A DNA stretch of 64,000 nt, from the NCBI RefSeq assembly GCF_000380985.1, contig NZ_KB905692.1, positions 248,001-312,000 on the forward strand, written 5' to 3'. Source of the DNA: Proteiniphilum acetatigenes DSM 18083 (lineage in GTDB: Bacteria; Bacteroidota; Bacteroidia; Bacteroidales; Dysgonomonadaceae). Below, piece after piece: positions 1 to 10,441 of the stretch. Within the stretch, counting starts at the first letter, position 1. Each line of letters starts with the position of its first letter. The position numbers and the translations under genes are program-made. The notes beneath the pieces are model-generated. The model worked only from the letters and a program-made list of their open reading frames with translations. It did no database searches and was not told where the DNA came from.

Positions 1-1986
1 TTTTTCTTTCGTTAATTCTTCAGGATTAAAATAGCAGACACCATTGAGTGAACCAAAGAAAAGGATGCCGTCTTCCCTGAGACTTGCAGCACCATTGGTA
101 AAATCTCCGATAGGAGTACCGTCCTGATGGTTGTAATTATTAAACTTTTCTCCGTTCCATAGTGAAATACCGGCATTGGTACTGATCCAGATATTTCCCA
201 TATCATCTTGCTGAATGGCACGAACAAAAGAGTTTTCAAGCCCTTGTTTTTCATCGTATGTTTCATATTGGCCTGTATCTTCCGTGTTTTTAAAATAAGC
301 CATTCCATTGCGTGTAGCAACCCATACCCCACCCCCGGAATCCATATAAAGATGATTGATGGCATTTGAGATGAAACCTTTATCCTTGACTATATTATCT
401 ACTAAATTATCATTGCCATCGAAAATAAATATTCCTTTTCCAAATGTTCCGATCCATAATTTCCCCTGTCTGTCATGGAGAACACTGTATATTGTTTTAT
501 CCTCTAACTGATCATTAATGTGGTTTTCCTTTTTTATCGTTCCACTCTGGTAGGAATATAATCCGGTTTCTGTGCCAATCCATATTTTCCCATCGATGTC
601 TTCATAGAATTCATGGACATACTCACCCCTTCCTTCAAAAGGAATATTTTTTATCTGATAATTATCCGGGTTCTGTTGAAGTATCTCGCCAGTAGATGTC
701 CCGAACCAGAGAATTCCGTTCCTATCGCTTCTTATCTTGTTGACATATACATTTGAACTTATTCCTGACAAATAAGGTTGAATATTGATTGCTCTCTTAA
801 CCTCATTATCCTGAAGAAGAATGACTTCATTTTCAGTTCCAACCCATAATCGCTGATTTTTATCCATGCATATATCCCATATCTGCCTTTCGTTTGTATC
901 TCTGTATTTATCAGTAGAATGTAAAAGTGTCTGAAAAACGGGAGGTTTATTACCGATAAAATCTATTCCCCGATTATAATGTCCAATCCATATATTATCG
1001 TAAGAATCCTGAAACAAAGATCTGACATTAGACGATGATAATCCGTAATGATCTTTTGTGACAGATATATTTTTGAATGTAACCATCCTGGGATCAAGTA
1101 ACGTAATATTGCTGAGATCAAGAACACTGATCCCCGCCATATCGGTACTGATCCACAAAGTACCGTCCTTCATTTCCCTGATATCGTAAATATAGTTTGC
1201 ACCCAAGGAATTAGGGTCGGACGGATTGTGCCTGAAAGTAATAAATTCTTCTGTCTGGGAATTAAACAGAGCCAATCCGTCATTGGTCCCAATCCAGATA
1301 TTTTTTTGATGGTCCATGTAAATGGTACGGACAGTATTACCCGGCAAACTTTTAGGATTTCCTGGTTGGTGGCGGATATTGCGTGCTGTTTTATTCTTTA
1401 TATCAATAATACTCAATCCGTCGAAGGCGTGGCCAATGTATAGACTACCCTTGCCATCATCGAAAGAACACCAGTTCTGGCTTTTCATCCCTTCTATATC
1501 CCGATCCAAAAAATGAGTTAATTGCCTGGTATTCTTATCATAATATTCAACTCCTACATGATAGTGAGTTATCCATATCCCCCCGTCCTCTGCATGTGAA
1601 AGGTGCGTAACATCATTAGTTGCCAGTCCTTCTTCTGTTCTATAATCTCTAAACGATTGCGAGGTACAATCGAAAATGCTGATCCCTTCGCGTTGTGAAC
1701 CTATCCATATCCGGTTTTCTTCATGGTCGTACAGCAATGCATTTAATTCATTACTTACGATATCTGAATTATTTTTTGTATATACCGTAAAATTCTTTCC
1801 GTCGAAACGGCTTAATCCCGATTCTGTTGCTATCCATATAAATCCCTGGCCATCTTGTGTAATGTCGGTAATATAACTGTTGGATAATCCGTCTTCTACG
1901 CCAAAATGTTTTAAAGCCTGCGATTGCCCCGATGCATTAAAAATAATTAATAACAGAGTATATAAAATAACTGCTTTTTTTAACAT
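1..1986 (-). CDS. Hybrid two-component system sensor (HTCS), N-terminal part, cut by window edge
   Basis: The frame stays open from an ATG at 1986 to base 1, giving 662 residues with no stop. It begins with a signal peptide (MLKKAVILYTLLLIIFNASG) and then carries repeated beta-propeller units of the Reg_prop type (for example GFIWIATESGLSRF near residue 55 and recurrent IWIGT/LWIGT motifs). The visible end (GVCYFNPEELTKEK) is where such proteins pass into the Y_Y_Y domain, so the membrane helix, kinase, receiver and AraC parts must lie left of the window. HTCS proteins sense a periplasmic oligosaccharide and activate an adjacent polysaccharide utilisation locus. Divergence from the SusC gene at 2406 makes that locus the likely target. 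The family call is firm; the ligand is unknown. Confidence 0.93.
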   Translation of the reverse strand, partial: MLKKAVILYTLLLIIFNASGQSQALKHFGVEDGLSNSYITDITQDGQGFIWIATESGLSRFDGKNFTVYTKNNSDIVSNELNALLYDHEENRIWIGSQREGISIFDCTSQSFRDYRTEEGLATNDVTHLSHAEDGGIWITHYHVGVEYYDKNTRQLTHFLDRDIEGMKSQNWCSFDDGKGSLYIGHAFDGLSIIDIKNKTARNIRHQPGNPKSLPGNTVRTIYMDHQKNIWIGTNDGLALFNSQTEEFITFRHNPSDPNSLGANYIYDIREMKDGTLWISTDMAGISVLDLSNITLLDPRMVTFKNISVTKDHYGLSSSNVRSLFQDSYDNIWIGHYNRGIDFIGNKPPVFQTLLHSTDKYRDTNERQIWDICMDKNQRLWVGTENEVILLQDNEVKRAINIQPYLSGISSNVYVNKIRSDRNGILWFGTSTGEILQQNPDNYQIKNIPFEGRGEYVHEFYEDIDGKIWIGTETGLYSYQSGTIKKENHINDQLEDKTIYSVLHDRQGKLWIGTFGKGIFIFDGNDNLVDNIVKDKGFISNAINHLYMDSGGGVWVATRNGMAYFKNTEDTGQYETYDEKQGLENSFVRAIQQDDMGNIWISTNAGISLWNGEKFNNYNHQDGTPIGDFTNGAASLREDGILFFGSLNGVCYFNPEELTKEK

Positions 1987-2019
1987 AATTAGAAGGAAGG
2001 AATGATCTATTATTCTTCA

Positions 2020-2027
2020 CAAATTTA
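2020..2027 (-). promoter_or_regulatory. -7 promoter box for the left HTCS gene
   Basis: Read on the minus strand this is TAAATTTG, a match to the Bacteroidota sigma factor -7 consensus TAnnTTTG. It lies 33 bases upstream of the ATG at 1986. No TTTG-type -33 element is visible at the usual 19-21 base spacing, so the call rests on the -7 box alone. Confidence 0.45.
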
Positions 2028-2186
2028 TAAAAAATTCTCATATTTATTTTTTAGAAGTCATCATTCTGTTTATATGAAAAAACTCGCATTGACCCCATAG
2101 AGTAAACATATACAGATAGTTATCACTCAAGACAGGTAAATCTTTCATTCTTACAATGATTATTTTATCCCTTTAGAATGATTGAT

Positions 2187-2253
2187 TTATTATCTATCGC
2201 TATTAACGGATCTTGATACTTTTGCTGTCCTGATTATTAGCGATAGATTATAA
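2187..2253 (+). promoter_or_regulatory. Inverted repeat bracketing a -7 box, control region of the first PUL
   Basis: Arms at 2187-2202 and 2238-2253 are complementary at 15 of 16 positions, including a perfect core TCTATCGCTA/TAGCGATAGA. The 35-base interval holds TACTTTTG (2217-2224), which matches the Bacteroidota -7 consensus TAnnTTTG on the plus strand. A transcript from it would have a leader of about 175 bases before the SusC gene at 2406. The symmetric placement suggests an operator or a DNA loop controlled by the divergent HTCS or another regulator. The rest of the 1987-2405 gap is AT-rich with no other recognisable signal. Confidence 0.5.
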
Positions 2254-2405
2254 AAATGTTTTTTACCGGAAAAAACAATAGAAATTAATTCCATCATAAA
2301 ACATTTTTTAGCGGTATATAGAGGGGAATGTCAAGCATAAAAACTTTAATATCTTAATTTTCCAAATAATATTTAATACTTGGTATATACTAAAAAGCAT
2401 TTATT

Positions 2406-5400
2406 ATGTTCAAATTGAAAACATTTATTGTAAGTATCGTCATAAGCTTATGTTGCGTTATGACGTATGCTCAGAACAGCGTCACCGGGAATGTCTCCGA
2501 TATAAACGGCGAATCTGTTATCGGTGCGAGTATACTGGAGAAAGGCACCACCAACGGTACGGTTACCGATATCGATGGGAATTTCACCTTAAATGTATCG
2601 AAAGGTGCCACTCTTCAGATTAGCTATATTGGTTACACAACGCAGGAGGTGGTTGTAACCGGCCGGCCATTGACGATCATTCTGGAAGAAGATGCTCAAA
2701 CATTGGATGAGGTAGTGGTGGTTGCATACGGTGCACAAAAGAAAGTAACAGTAACCGGTGCTATTTCGTCCGTCAGTGGGAGTGATCTTATCAAATCTCC
2801 TACTGGGTCTATCGGTAACGCATTAGCCGGAAAATTAACAGGGGTCAGTACCGTTCAATATTCCGGAGAACCGGGTGCCGATGCTGCAGAAATTTATGTC
2901 CGGGGTATTACAACGTTAAACAGTTCGAGCCCCTTAGTACAAGTCGATGGGGTTGAAAGAGATTTTACACAGATAGACCCGAATGAAATTGAGAGCATAA
3001 CCATCCTTAAAGATGCCTCTGCTACCGCTGTTTTTGGAGTTCGTGGTGCCAACGGGGTAATTTTGGTAACAACGAAAAGAGGGAAAGAGGGGAAAGCAAA
3101 TATTTCGGTAACAACCTCTACCGGAATTACTGTTCCTACCCGATTGCTTGAGTTTGCCGACAGTTATCAATATGCAAGTTTCTATAATGAAGCCCAAATC
3201 AGGGATGGGGTGAATCCAAACAATGTGAAATTCTCTCCCGAGATGCTAACCGCATTTCAAACACAGTCCGATCCCTTATTGTATCCCAATATGGACTGGC
3301 TTGATTATATTCTTAAAGACTATGCCCAGCAATCGCAACACAATGTGAATATATCCGGAGGGAATAAATTTTTCCGCTATTTTGTTTCAGCGGGGATGTA
3401 CACCCAGGGTGGATTATTTAAAACATTCGATACCGGTTATGATTTCAATTTTGATTTTAAACGATACAATTACAGGGCAAATCTTGATTTTAACCTGTCA
3501 AAATCAACAGAGTTGTCATTAAATATAGGAGGTCGTGTGGAAGATAAGAACACTCCTATCTCCGCCGAGGATCAAAATCAGTTGTTCCGTCATTTATATT
3601 GGGCTACACCCTTTTCCGGGGCCGGTATCGTAGATGGAAGGTGGATCAAGACCAATCCTGATGTTATCCCGAATCCCGGAGCGGATGGATTAAATCCATA
3701 TTATGGTAGAGGATATAACAACAAGGTAGGCAATACATTGAACGTAGACGTTCAGTTAAAGCAAAAATTGGATTTCGTGACAAAAGGACTGTCTTTCAAT
3801 GTGAAAGGATCTTATAATAGTAGTTATGCCCAAACAAAATCGAGAAGTTCGTCGAAAGCATATTATGTGGCCGTAAAAAATGATGATGGATCAATGGGTT
3901 ACCGTAAATACGGAGAAGACGGAACTTTAGGTTATGGCGAATCATTTGATAAGGGACGTAACTGGTATTTCGAAACAAGTTTAAACTATAATACCACTAT
4001 AAATTCCGACCATAACCTGGGTGCATTACTGTTATATAACCAATCAAAATACTATTATCCGAGGACATTTACCGACCTCCCCAAAGGATACGTAGGAATG
4101 GTAGGGCGCCTTACTTATGATTATCTCTCCAAATACATGATCGAATTCAATATGGGATATAATGGTTCTGAGAACTTTGCACCTGGAAAACGATATGGCT
4201 TCTTTCCCGCAGGATCCATCGGATGGGTCGTTACCGAAGAGCCCTTTATGAAAGAAATAAAGGATTATATCTCATACCTGAAATTAAGGGCGTCATATGG
4301 AGTTGTAGGAAATGATAACACACAGGATCGAAGATTCATGTATATTGCTGATCCGTTTTATCTTGACGGATCGGGATACAATTTTGGAACAAATGTGAGT
4401 GGTAAGAGAGGTGGCGCCTATGAAGGAGCTAAATCTAATCCCGATGTAACCTGGGAGAAAGCATATAAGCAAAACCTGGGAGTAGACATGTACTTTTTGA
4501 ATGATCGTTTAATGACAACCTTCGATATATTCAAAGAAAACCGTAGAGATATTCTTGTGGTTCCATCTTCACTTCCCAGTTATATTGGCATGTCGCTGCC
4601 GGTACTGAATAATGGGATAGTCCACAGTCGCGGTTATGAGATCACTCTCAGATGGGATGATAAAATCGGAAACGATTTCAGGTATTGGATCAATCCCAAT
4701 TTATCATTTGCCAGAAATAAAATTGTAGAGCAAATGGAAGTCAGACCCAATGAAGATTATCTGTGGAGAACCGGGAAACCTATTAACCAGCCCTTTGGCA
4801 GAAAATTCTGGGGTTTTTATGATGAAACCGCCAATGAACGTTACAAAGCCCAATTTGGAAGGGATATTGCTGATCATTCCGTTGTATTAAAGAATGGAGA
4901 TGCGGTGTATGTAGACATAAATGAAGATGGTGTGATCAATGATGATGACAAGATAGCCATGGGATATACCAACGTTCCTGAATATGTAGTAGGCGCCAAT
5001 ATGGGCTTTGAATGGAAAGGCTTTGATTTGAGCATGCAATGGACGGGGGCGTGGAACACTTCCCGCATGTTACAGGAAACATTGAGAGAACCGCTTGGAG
5101 ATACCAACAATAAAGGTTTATTGCTGTATCAGTATGAAGATAGATGGACTGAGGAAACCGTCTCTACAGCAAAACTGCCCAGGGCAAGTATAACCAGCAA
5201 GGCGAATAATATTGTTGATTCCGACTTGTACCTCGTAGATGCTAAATACCTCCGGTTAAAGAGTCTTGAGGTCGGTTATAATTTCAATGCACCCTTTATG
5301 GAAAAAATGAGGCTAAACTCTTTACGGGTATATGCCAACGGGTATAATTTATTAACATTCGATGTCCTCAAGATCACGGATCCCGAATCGAGAACAAGCG

Positions 5401-5459
5401 ACAGGCCTAATTATCCATTAACCAGAGTATTTACCGTGGGATTGAAACTAGGGTTTTAA
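2406..5459 (+). CDS. SusC/RagA-family TonB-dependent glycan transporter (first pair)
   Basis: Predicted 1017-residue outer membrane transporter importing oligosaccharides in complex with a SusD lipoprotein. It has a signal peptide (residues 1-22, ending VMTYA), a CarboxypepD-regulatory-like beta-sandwich (about 24-97), a TonB-box-like stretch DEVVVVAYGAQKK from residue 101, a plug domain with the usual SITILKDASATAVFGVRGANGVILVTT-type signature around 197-222, and a long beta-barrel ending TVGLKLGF, the typical C-terminal barrel strand. Length is normal for SusC. The SusD partner follows after 21 bases, and a second SusC/D pair follows that, so two transporters are probably co-transcribed. 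Substrate cannot be read from the sequence; arabinogalactan fragments are inferred from the downstream GH43+GH16 enzyme. Confidence 0.97.
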   Translation: MFKLKTFIVSIVISLCCVMTYAQNSVTGNVSDINGESVIGASILEKGTTNGTVTDIDGNFTLNVSKGATLQISYIGYTTQEVVVTGRPLTIILEEDAQTLDEVVVVAYGAQKKVTVTGAISSVSGSDLIKSPTGSIGNALAGKLTGVSTVQYSGEPGADAAEIYVRGITTLNSSSPLVQVDGVERDFTQIDPNEIESITILKDASATAVFGVRGANGVILVTTKRGKEGKANISVTTSTGITVPTRLLEFADSYQYASFYNEAQIRDGVNPNNVKFSPEMLTAFQTQSDPLLYPNMDWLDYILKDYAQQSQHNVNISGGNKFFRYFVSAGMYTQGGLFKTFDTGYDFNFDFKRYNYRANLDFNLSKSTELSLNIGGRVEDKNTPISAEDQNQLFRHLYWATPFSGAGIVDGRWIKTNPDVIPNPGADGLNPYYGRGYNNKVGNTLNVDVQLKQKLDFVTKGLSFNVKGSYNSSYAQTKSRSSSKAYYVAVKNDDGSMGYRKYGEDGTLGYGESFDKGRNWYFETSLNYNTTINSDHNLGALLLYNQSKYYYPRTFTDLPKGYVGMVGRLTYDYLSKYMIEFNMGYNGSENFAPGKRYGFFPAGSIGWVVTEEPFMKEIKDYISYLKLRASYGVVGNDNTQDRRFMYIADPFYLDGSGYNFGTNVSGKRGGAYEGAKSNPDVTWEKAYKQNLGVDMYFLNDRLMTTFDIFKENRRDILVVPSSLPSYIGMSLPVLNNGIVHSRGYEITLRWDDKIGNDFRYWINPNLSFARNKIVEQMEVRPNEDYLWRTGKPINQPFGRKFWGFYDETANERYKAQFGRDIADHSVVLKNGDAVYVDINEDGVINDDDKIAMGYTNVPEYVVGANMGFEWKGFDLSMQWTGAWNTSRMLQETLREPLGDTNNKGLLLYQYEDRWTEETVSTAKLPRASITSKANNIVDSDLYLVDAKYLRLKSLEVGYNFNAPFMEKMRLNSLRVYANGYNLLTFDVLKITDPESRTSDRPNYPLTRVFTVGLKLGF

Positions 5460-5480
5460 ACTTAAAAATAAAATAATCGT

Positions 5481-7388
5481 ATGAGACGAAATATAAAATC
5501 ACTATTTATCTCCTTAACCATAGGAATAGCCATATTCTGTTCATCCTGCGTTGATGAGTTGAAATTTGGAGATAGTTTTTTAGAGAAAGCTCCCGGAGTG
5601 GATGTAACTCTTGACTCTGTTTTCGCCAAGGCCGAAAATGCACGTTACTTTTTATGGGACACCTATGCCAAGTTATACTACGGCCTACCGGTGTACTGGA
5701 ATAGTGTGGATAACAAAATGAATATGGGGATGTTTGAGACCCTGTCCGATACATGGCATAGCCATTTGAGTTGGGATGGAGTCAACAGATCCTATTATAA
5801 TGGAACGTATAACGCGAACAGGGAAGACACCAGTGACGATACCAAATTTGGTTTTTCCAAAGAAAACACATGGGAAGCTATCAGAAAAGCATGGTTGTTT
5901 ATTGAAAATATAGACCGGGTACCTGATATGCAACAGACTGAAAAGGAGAGACTGAAAGCCGAAGCGAAAGTAATTATCGCTTCCCGCTATTTCGATATGT
6001 TCCGCCATTTTGGTGGACTACCAATTATTGATAAAGCATACGACTTCTCTCTTGATGAATCATATTATCAAACCCCCAGAGCAACCGTTGAACAAACAGT
6101 AGAGTTCATGGCTGCCCTCCTGGACGATGCTGCAAATGTACTTCCATGGGCACTTGATGAGGGTGAAATATCTAACTGGGATGGCCGTTTCACGAAAGCG
6201 GCCGCGATGGGGCTAAAATGTAAAATATTACTGTTTGCAGCCAGCCCCCTGTTTAATGACACGGAACCTTATTCCACAGCGTCACCCCAGGATGCCGTTA
6301 CCAATTATAGTGTATGGTATGGAGGCTACAAACCGGAATTATGGGTAGAAACACTGAAAGCCTGTGAAGATTTTTTCAGGGAAGTCAATACTCAGGGACG
6401 CTACGGTTTGGTTCAACCAACTGCAGCGACTCCGTCAGCCTATAGGGAAGCTTTCAGAAAGGCGTACTATACCAGAGGAAGTGGAGGTGATAATCCGGAG
6501 CTATTGATATCGACAAGAGTACGATACACCTATGGAGATGATTATCAATGGGATTATTACTTCCCCCAGTCGGTAATGAACGGTGCATTCACACCTACAT
6601 TGGAATACGTTGATATGTTTTCGTTATCCGATGGAACCCCTTTTGACTGGAATAACCCGGATCATGTAGATCTGATTTTCTCCGACAGAGATCCCCGTCT
6701 GTTTGAAACAATATTGGTCAATAACGCATCCTATCAGGGACGTCAGGTTGAACTCTGGGTTGGTGGACGTGAAGCACAACAAGGACCAAAAACCGAACAG
6801 GGACAATTCGCAACCGGCTTCGGATTGTATAAATTTATCCTGGATTTTACTTCAGCACGGAATCGCCCTACCCTGTGGCCCTATTTGAGAATTGCTGAGA
6901 TCCATCTGATTTATGCAGAAGCATTAATGATAGCCGGTCGGACAGACGAAGCGATCAATGAAATTGACAAAGTTCGTGGCAGAGTAGGTTTGAATGGTTT
7001 GAGAGAGTCTAATCCCAATAACGATTACAGTAATCAATCCTTGCTGCTTGAAGCTATTTTGAATGAGCGTGCATGTGAACTCGGACTTGAAGATGTCAGG
7101 TTTTTTGATCTTATAAGGCATAAGAGGGCTCAGGATTTCAAAAAAGTCCTGCATGGATTAAGAATTTATCGTTTGGACGAGAACGGCAATGTCGTGGAGG
7201 AGTCATGGTCGGACAAACCCGCCAATGAAAGAGGACCTCGTCCCACAGAATTTAGATACGAGAAATTTCAACTTGAAAATTCAAGGCGCTCCTGGTGGAC
7301 AAATTTCAATTCCAAATGGTATTTGTCTGCATTTCCCACGCTGGAGGTGAATAAAGATTATGGATTAACACAAAATCCGGGATGGTAA
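5481..7388 (+). CDS. SusD/RagB-family surface lipoprotein (first pair)
   Basis: Predicted 635-residue glycan-binding lipoprotein that caps the SusC transporter. The signal peptide ends in a lipobox (IFCSSC, lipidated Cys23), and the protein ends LTQNPGW, the usual SusD C-terminus. The helical RagB/SusD core shows typical segments such as RYFDMFRHFGGLPII (about 174-188) and AEIHLIYAEALMIAGRTDEAINEIDKVRGR (about 475-504). The ATG is preceded by an A-rich leader, AAAATAAAATAATCGT, repeated exactly before two other unrelated starts in the window. At 635 residues it is somewhat longer than many SusD proteins. Confidence 0.96.
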   Translation: MRRNIKSLFISLTIGIAIFCSSCVDELKFGDSFLEKAPGVDVTLDSVFAKAENARYFLWDTYAKLYYGLPVYWNSVDNKMNMGMFETLSDTWHSHLSWDGVNRSYYNGTYNANREDTSDDTKFGFSKENTWEAIRKAWLFIENIDRVPDMQQTEKERLKAEAKVIIASRYFDMFRHFGGLPIIDKAYDFSLDESYYQTPRATVEQTVEFMAALLDDAANVLPWALDEGEISNWDGRFTKAAAMGLKCKILLFAASPLFNDTEPYSTASPQDAVTNYSVWYGGYKPELWVETLKACEDFFREVNTQGRYGLVQPTAATPSAYREAFRKAYYTRGSGGDNPELLISTRVRYTYGDDYQWDYYFPQSVMNGAFTPTLEYVDMFSLSDGTPFDWNNPDHVDLIFSDRDPRLFETILVNNASYQGRQVELWVGGREAQQGPKTEQGQFATGFGLYKFILDFTSARNRPTLWPYLRIAEIHLIYAEALMIAGRTDEAINEIDKVRGRVGLNGLRESNPNNDYSNQSLLLEAILNERACELGLEDVRFFDLIRHKRAQDFKKVLHGLRIYRLDENGNVVEESWSDKPANERGPRPTEFRYEKFQLENSRRSWWTNFNSKWYLSAFPTLEVNKDYGLTQNPGW

Positions 7389-7415
7389 CCGGCTTATAAG
7401 AAAAAAAATAGTCAT

Positions 7416-10415
7416 ATGAAAAATAAAATATTAATGCTTTTGGTTTCAATAGCAGTTTCATTTGCGACAGCAGGACAAGATACCTCAACGCTCAAAGGCA
7501 GGGTTGTGGACAGTAAGGGAAATCCTGTTTCCGGTGTTGCAATCTATAATGCAATTAATAATCAACCTCTTGCATCTACTGCTTATGATGGAAATTTCGA
7601 AATAAAAACGATGGAAGGTGATCAGTTACTGATTGAAGCTTCAGAAGGATATAGAAAGGAAGTTACAGTAACCGATCTCTCGCAGGAATTGACCATCACG
7701 ATGGATCTTAGCACAAGGTTGGTTGATATAGGATTTGGATTTGAGCGTGAGCTTGCACTTTCTACTGCAGCCATTTCCCGCACTGACATTGAAGATATCG
7801 ATAAACGTTCGGCAATGAATTTGGGCAATTCATTATTTGGTAACGTATTGGGATTAACTTCATTACAGAATTCAGATGTTATCTGGGGTACACCTGCCTG
7901 GTTCAGTATCCGGGGACTGCAGACTTTATCTGACAACAATATTCTGGTGTTGGTTGACGGGTTTGAAAGGCCTATTAATACACTGACCCTCGAAGAAGTT
8001 GAATCGGTTTCTGTACTTCGTGATGCGGCTGCAGTCGTTCTGTATGGATACAGAGGTATAAATGGGATTCTCTCCGTAAAAACAAAAAGAGGAAAGATGG
8101 ATAGCAGAGAAGTTAAAGTGAGTTATGACCATGCTTTTACATCACAGACTCGCTTACCTGAGTTTGCGAATGCCTACAGGTATGCCGGTGCATTGAATGA
8201 GGCTTTGGCTAACGACGGACTGCCTGCCCGGTATAACCAGAACGAGTTGAATGCCTTCAGGGATGGTACATATCCCCATCTATATGCTGATGTGAACTGG
8301 CTGGATGAGGTCTTCCGTAATAATGGTGCCTCCAACATGTATAATATAAGCTTCAGGGGTGGAGGTACGTTTATGCGATATTTCACCGTAGCCACTCTAC
8401 AGTCTAATAGCGGATTTATCAATGAAAACAATGCAGTAAGTGATTACTCTACCCAGATGAAGTTTTCAAAACTAAATCTCAGAACCAATCTGGATATGGA
8501 TCTGACCAGTACAACGAAAATGCAGGTTAACCTGCAAGGGGTATTAAGTGAATTTAACCGGCCGGGATTAGGTTCTGATAATCTGATGACAAAGTTATAC
8601 ACAGTACCTTCCGCTGCTTATCCCATACAGACCTATGACGGCTTTTGGGGTGGAAATTCCATTTGGGGTACCAACATGAATCCTGTGGCATTAGTTCAAT
8701 CGAGAGGTTTTTCAAAAGGACACAACAGAGCCTTATATGCAGATGCAAAACTTACCCAGGATTTATCAACTTTGGCAGAAGGATTAAGTGCCTCTGTCAG
8801 GGTAGGATATGATAATTTCGCTGCTTATTGGGAAGGTTCTATTAAGGATTACCAATGGGCGAGCGATGCTGTAGACTTATCATCCGGGATACCTGCGGAT
8901 ACGTCTCGCGTTCAGGGAGGAAATATCGGCAAATTGAATTACAGCAGTTCACTTGATTACCAGACACGTCATTTCAACTTTGTAGCGAACGTGGATTATA
9001 AAAAATCAATTGATGAACACGACCTCTTCACTTCCTTCATATATTCAACTGAAAAGAAGGTACAGAAGGATCGTTATAACACCAATTTTCGGCAAAACTT
9101 CGCAGGATATATCAATTATATCTACAGAGATAAATATATAGCGGATATGGCATTGGTCTACTCCGGATCCAACAGGCTGGCACCCGGACACAAATATGCC
9201 TTTTCTCCTACTCTTTCCGCAGCATGGGTAGCTTCGCGTGAAGAATTTATACAAAATGTCAATTTCATTGATTTCCTCAAGTTAAGGGCATCTGCCGGAT
9301 TGATCAATGCGGATTTCATACCTGCAAATGATTATTGGTCTCAAAATTTCGGTGGAGGTAATGGTTATCCGTTAGGGAACAATGCATCCTGGTATAATGG
9401 TACACAGGAGTATTATCTACCCACAGAGAATATTAAAAACGAGAGGGCGCTGAAATACAATTTGGGAATGGATGCATCCATCTTCAAAGATGTTAATCTT
9501 TCGGCAGATATATTTTTTGAGAGAAGAGATAATATATTCGTATCGGGATATTATACGGTATCTGCCGTATTAGGTAACTACCCATCCTTTGCCAATGAAG
9601 GAGTGGTGAATAGTCATGGTTTTGAATTAGGTGCTTCCATTAATAAAAAAGTAAGGGATTTCTCTTATAATCTGGGAGGAAAATTCACAATGGCAAAAAG
9701 TAAGATCATAGAACAACTGGAAGAGGAAAAACCTTATGAATACCTGAGAAGTACGGGTAAACCGGTCGGACAGTTATTTGGTTTGGAAGCCGTTGGTTTC
9801 TTTATTGATGAGAATGATATTCTCAATAGTCCCGCGCAGGAATTTTCTACCGTACGTCCCGGGGACATCAAGTACAAGGATCAAAATGGAGACGGTGTTA
9901 TCAATGATTACGATATTGTCCCCATCGGATATAACAGCCAGATCCCGGAATTATATTTTTCTTTTGACTTAGGTGCTGAATGGAAAGGAATAGGAATAAG
10001 CGCCAGTTTCCAGGGTGTGGGAAATTACAGTACGATGCTGATGACACCCAGTGTGTATAAGCCCTTGATAGACAATACCACTATTTCTACACACTATTAT
10101 GAAAACAGATGGACGCCGGAAACAGCGGGTACAGCAAAATATCCAAGGTTGACAACATTGGCTAACGAAAACAATTACCGGAATAATACGGTTTGGTTGG
10201 CTGATGCATCCTATCTGAAATTACGCAGTTGCGAGATTTACTATAAATTTCTGAACAACAGATTATCGGGAATGAAAATAAATAATGTCCGTCTTTACGT
10301 CAGAGGTGTAGATTTATTGACTTTCGATAGAATAAAAATTGCTGATCCCGAATCTACGGGAATCGCTTTCCCGCTGACAAGATCAATCCATATTGGACTT
10401 GCTTTAGGTTTTTGA
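7416..10415 (+). CDS. SusC-family TonB-dependent transporter with atypical TonB-box region (second pair)
   Basis: Predicted 999-residue outer membrane transporter. Signal peptide (MKNKILMLLVSIAVSFATA), CarboxypepD-regulatory-like domain, plug and beta-barrel ending HIGLALGF are present. The region where the other SusC proteins here read DEVVVVAYG or similar is replaced by LVDIGFGFERELALS (from about residue 101), and the plug reads VLRDAAAVVLYGYRGINGILSVKT. The barrel still looks complete, so it is unlikely to be a dead copy. Tandem SusCD pairs with one divergent SusC may import different fragments of the same glycan. Gaps of 27 and 26 bases to the flanking SusD genes indicate one operon. Confidence 0.93.
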   Translation: MKNKILMLLVSIAVSFATAGQDTSTLKGRVVDSKGNPVSGVAIYNAINNQPLASTAYDGNFEIKTMEGDQLLIEASEGYRKEVTVTDLSQELTITMDLSTRLVDIGFGFERELALSTAAISRTDIEDIDKRSAMNLGNSLFGNVLGLTSLQNSDVIWGTPAWFSIRGLQTLSDNNILVLVDGFERPINTLTLEEVESVSVLRDAAAVVLYGYRGINGILSVKTKRGKMDSREVKVSYDHAFTSQTRLPEFANAYRYAGALNEALANDGLPARYNQNELNAFRDGTYPHLYADVNWLDEVFRNNGASNMYNISFRGGGTFMRYFTVATLQSNSGFINENNAVSDYSTQMKFSKLNLRTNLDMDLTSTTKMQVNLQGVLSEFNRPGLGSDNLMTKLYTVPSAAYPIQTYDGFWGGNSIWGTNMNPVALVQSRGFSKGHNRALYADAKLTQDLSTLAEGLSASVRVGYDNFAAYWEGSIKDYQWASDAVDLSSGIPADTSRVQGGNIGKLNYSSSLDYQTRHFNFVANVDYKKSIDEHDLFTSFIYSTEKKVQKDRYNTNFRQNFAGYINYIYRDKYIADMALVYSGSNRLAPGHKYAFSPTLSAAWVASREEFIQNVNFIDFLKLRASAGLINADFIPANDYWSQNFGGGNGYPLGNNASWYNGTQEYYLPTENIKNERALKYNLGMDASIFKDVNLSADIFFERRDNIFVSGYYTVSAVLGNYPSFANEGVVNSHGFELGASINKKVRDFSYNLGGKFTMAKSKIIEQLEEEKPYEYLRSTGKPVGQLFGLEAVGFFIDENDILNSPAQEFSTVRPGDIKYKDQNGDGVINDYDIVPIGYNSQIPELYFSFDLGAEWKGIGISASFQGVGNYSTMLMTPSVYKPLIDNTTISTHYYENRWTPETAGTAKYPRLTTLANENNYRNNTVWLADASYLKLRSCEIYYKFLNNRLSGMKINNVRLYVRGVDLLTFDRIKIADPESTGIAFPLTRSIHIGLALGF

Positions 10416-10441
10416 TGATAACATATTAATAAGATAACAAC

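Noticed and set aside
1-365. Small minus-strand ORF at the left edge as a separate gene
   Set aside because: It lies in another frame of the HTCS gene, whose frame is open throughout and shows clear propeller repeats.
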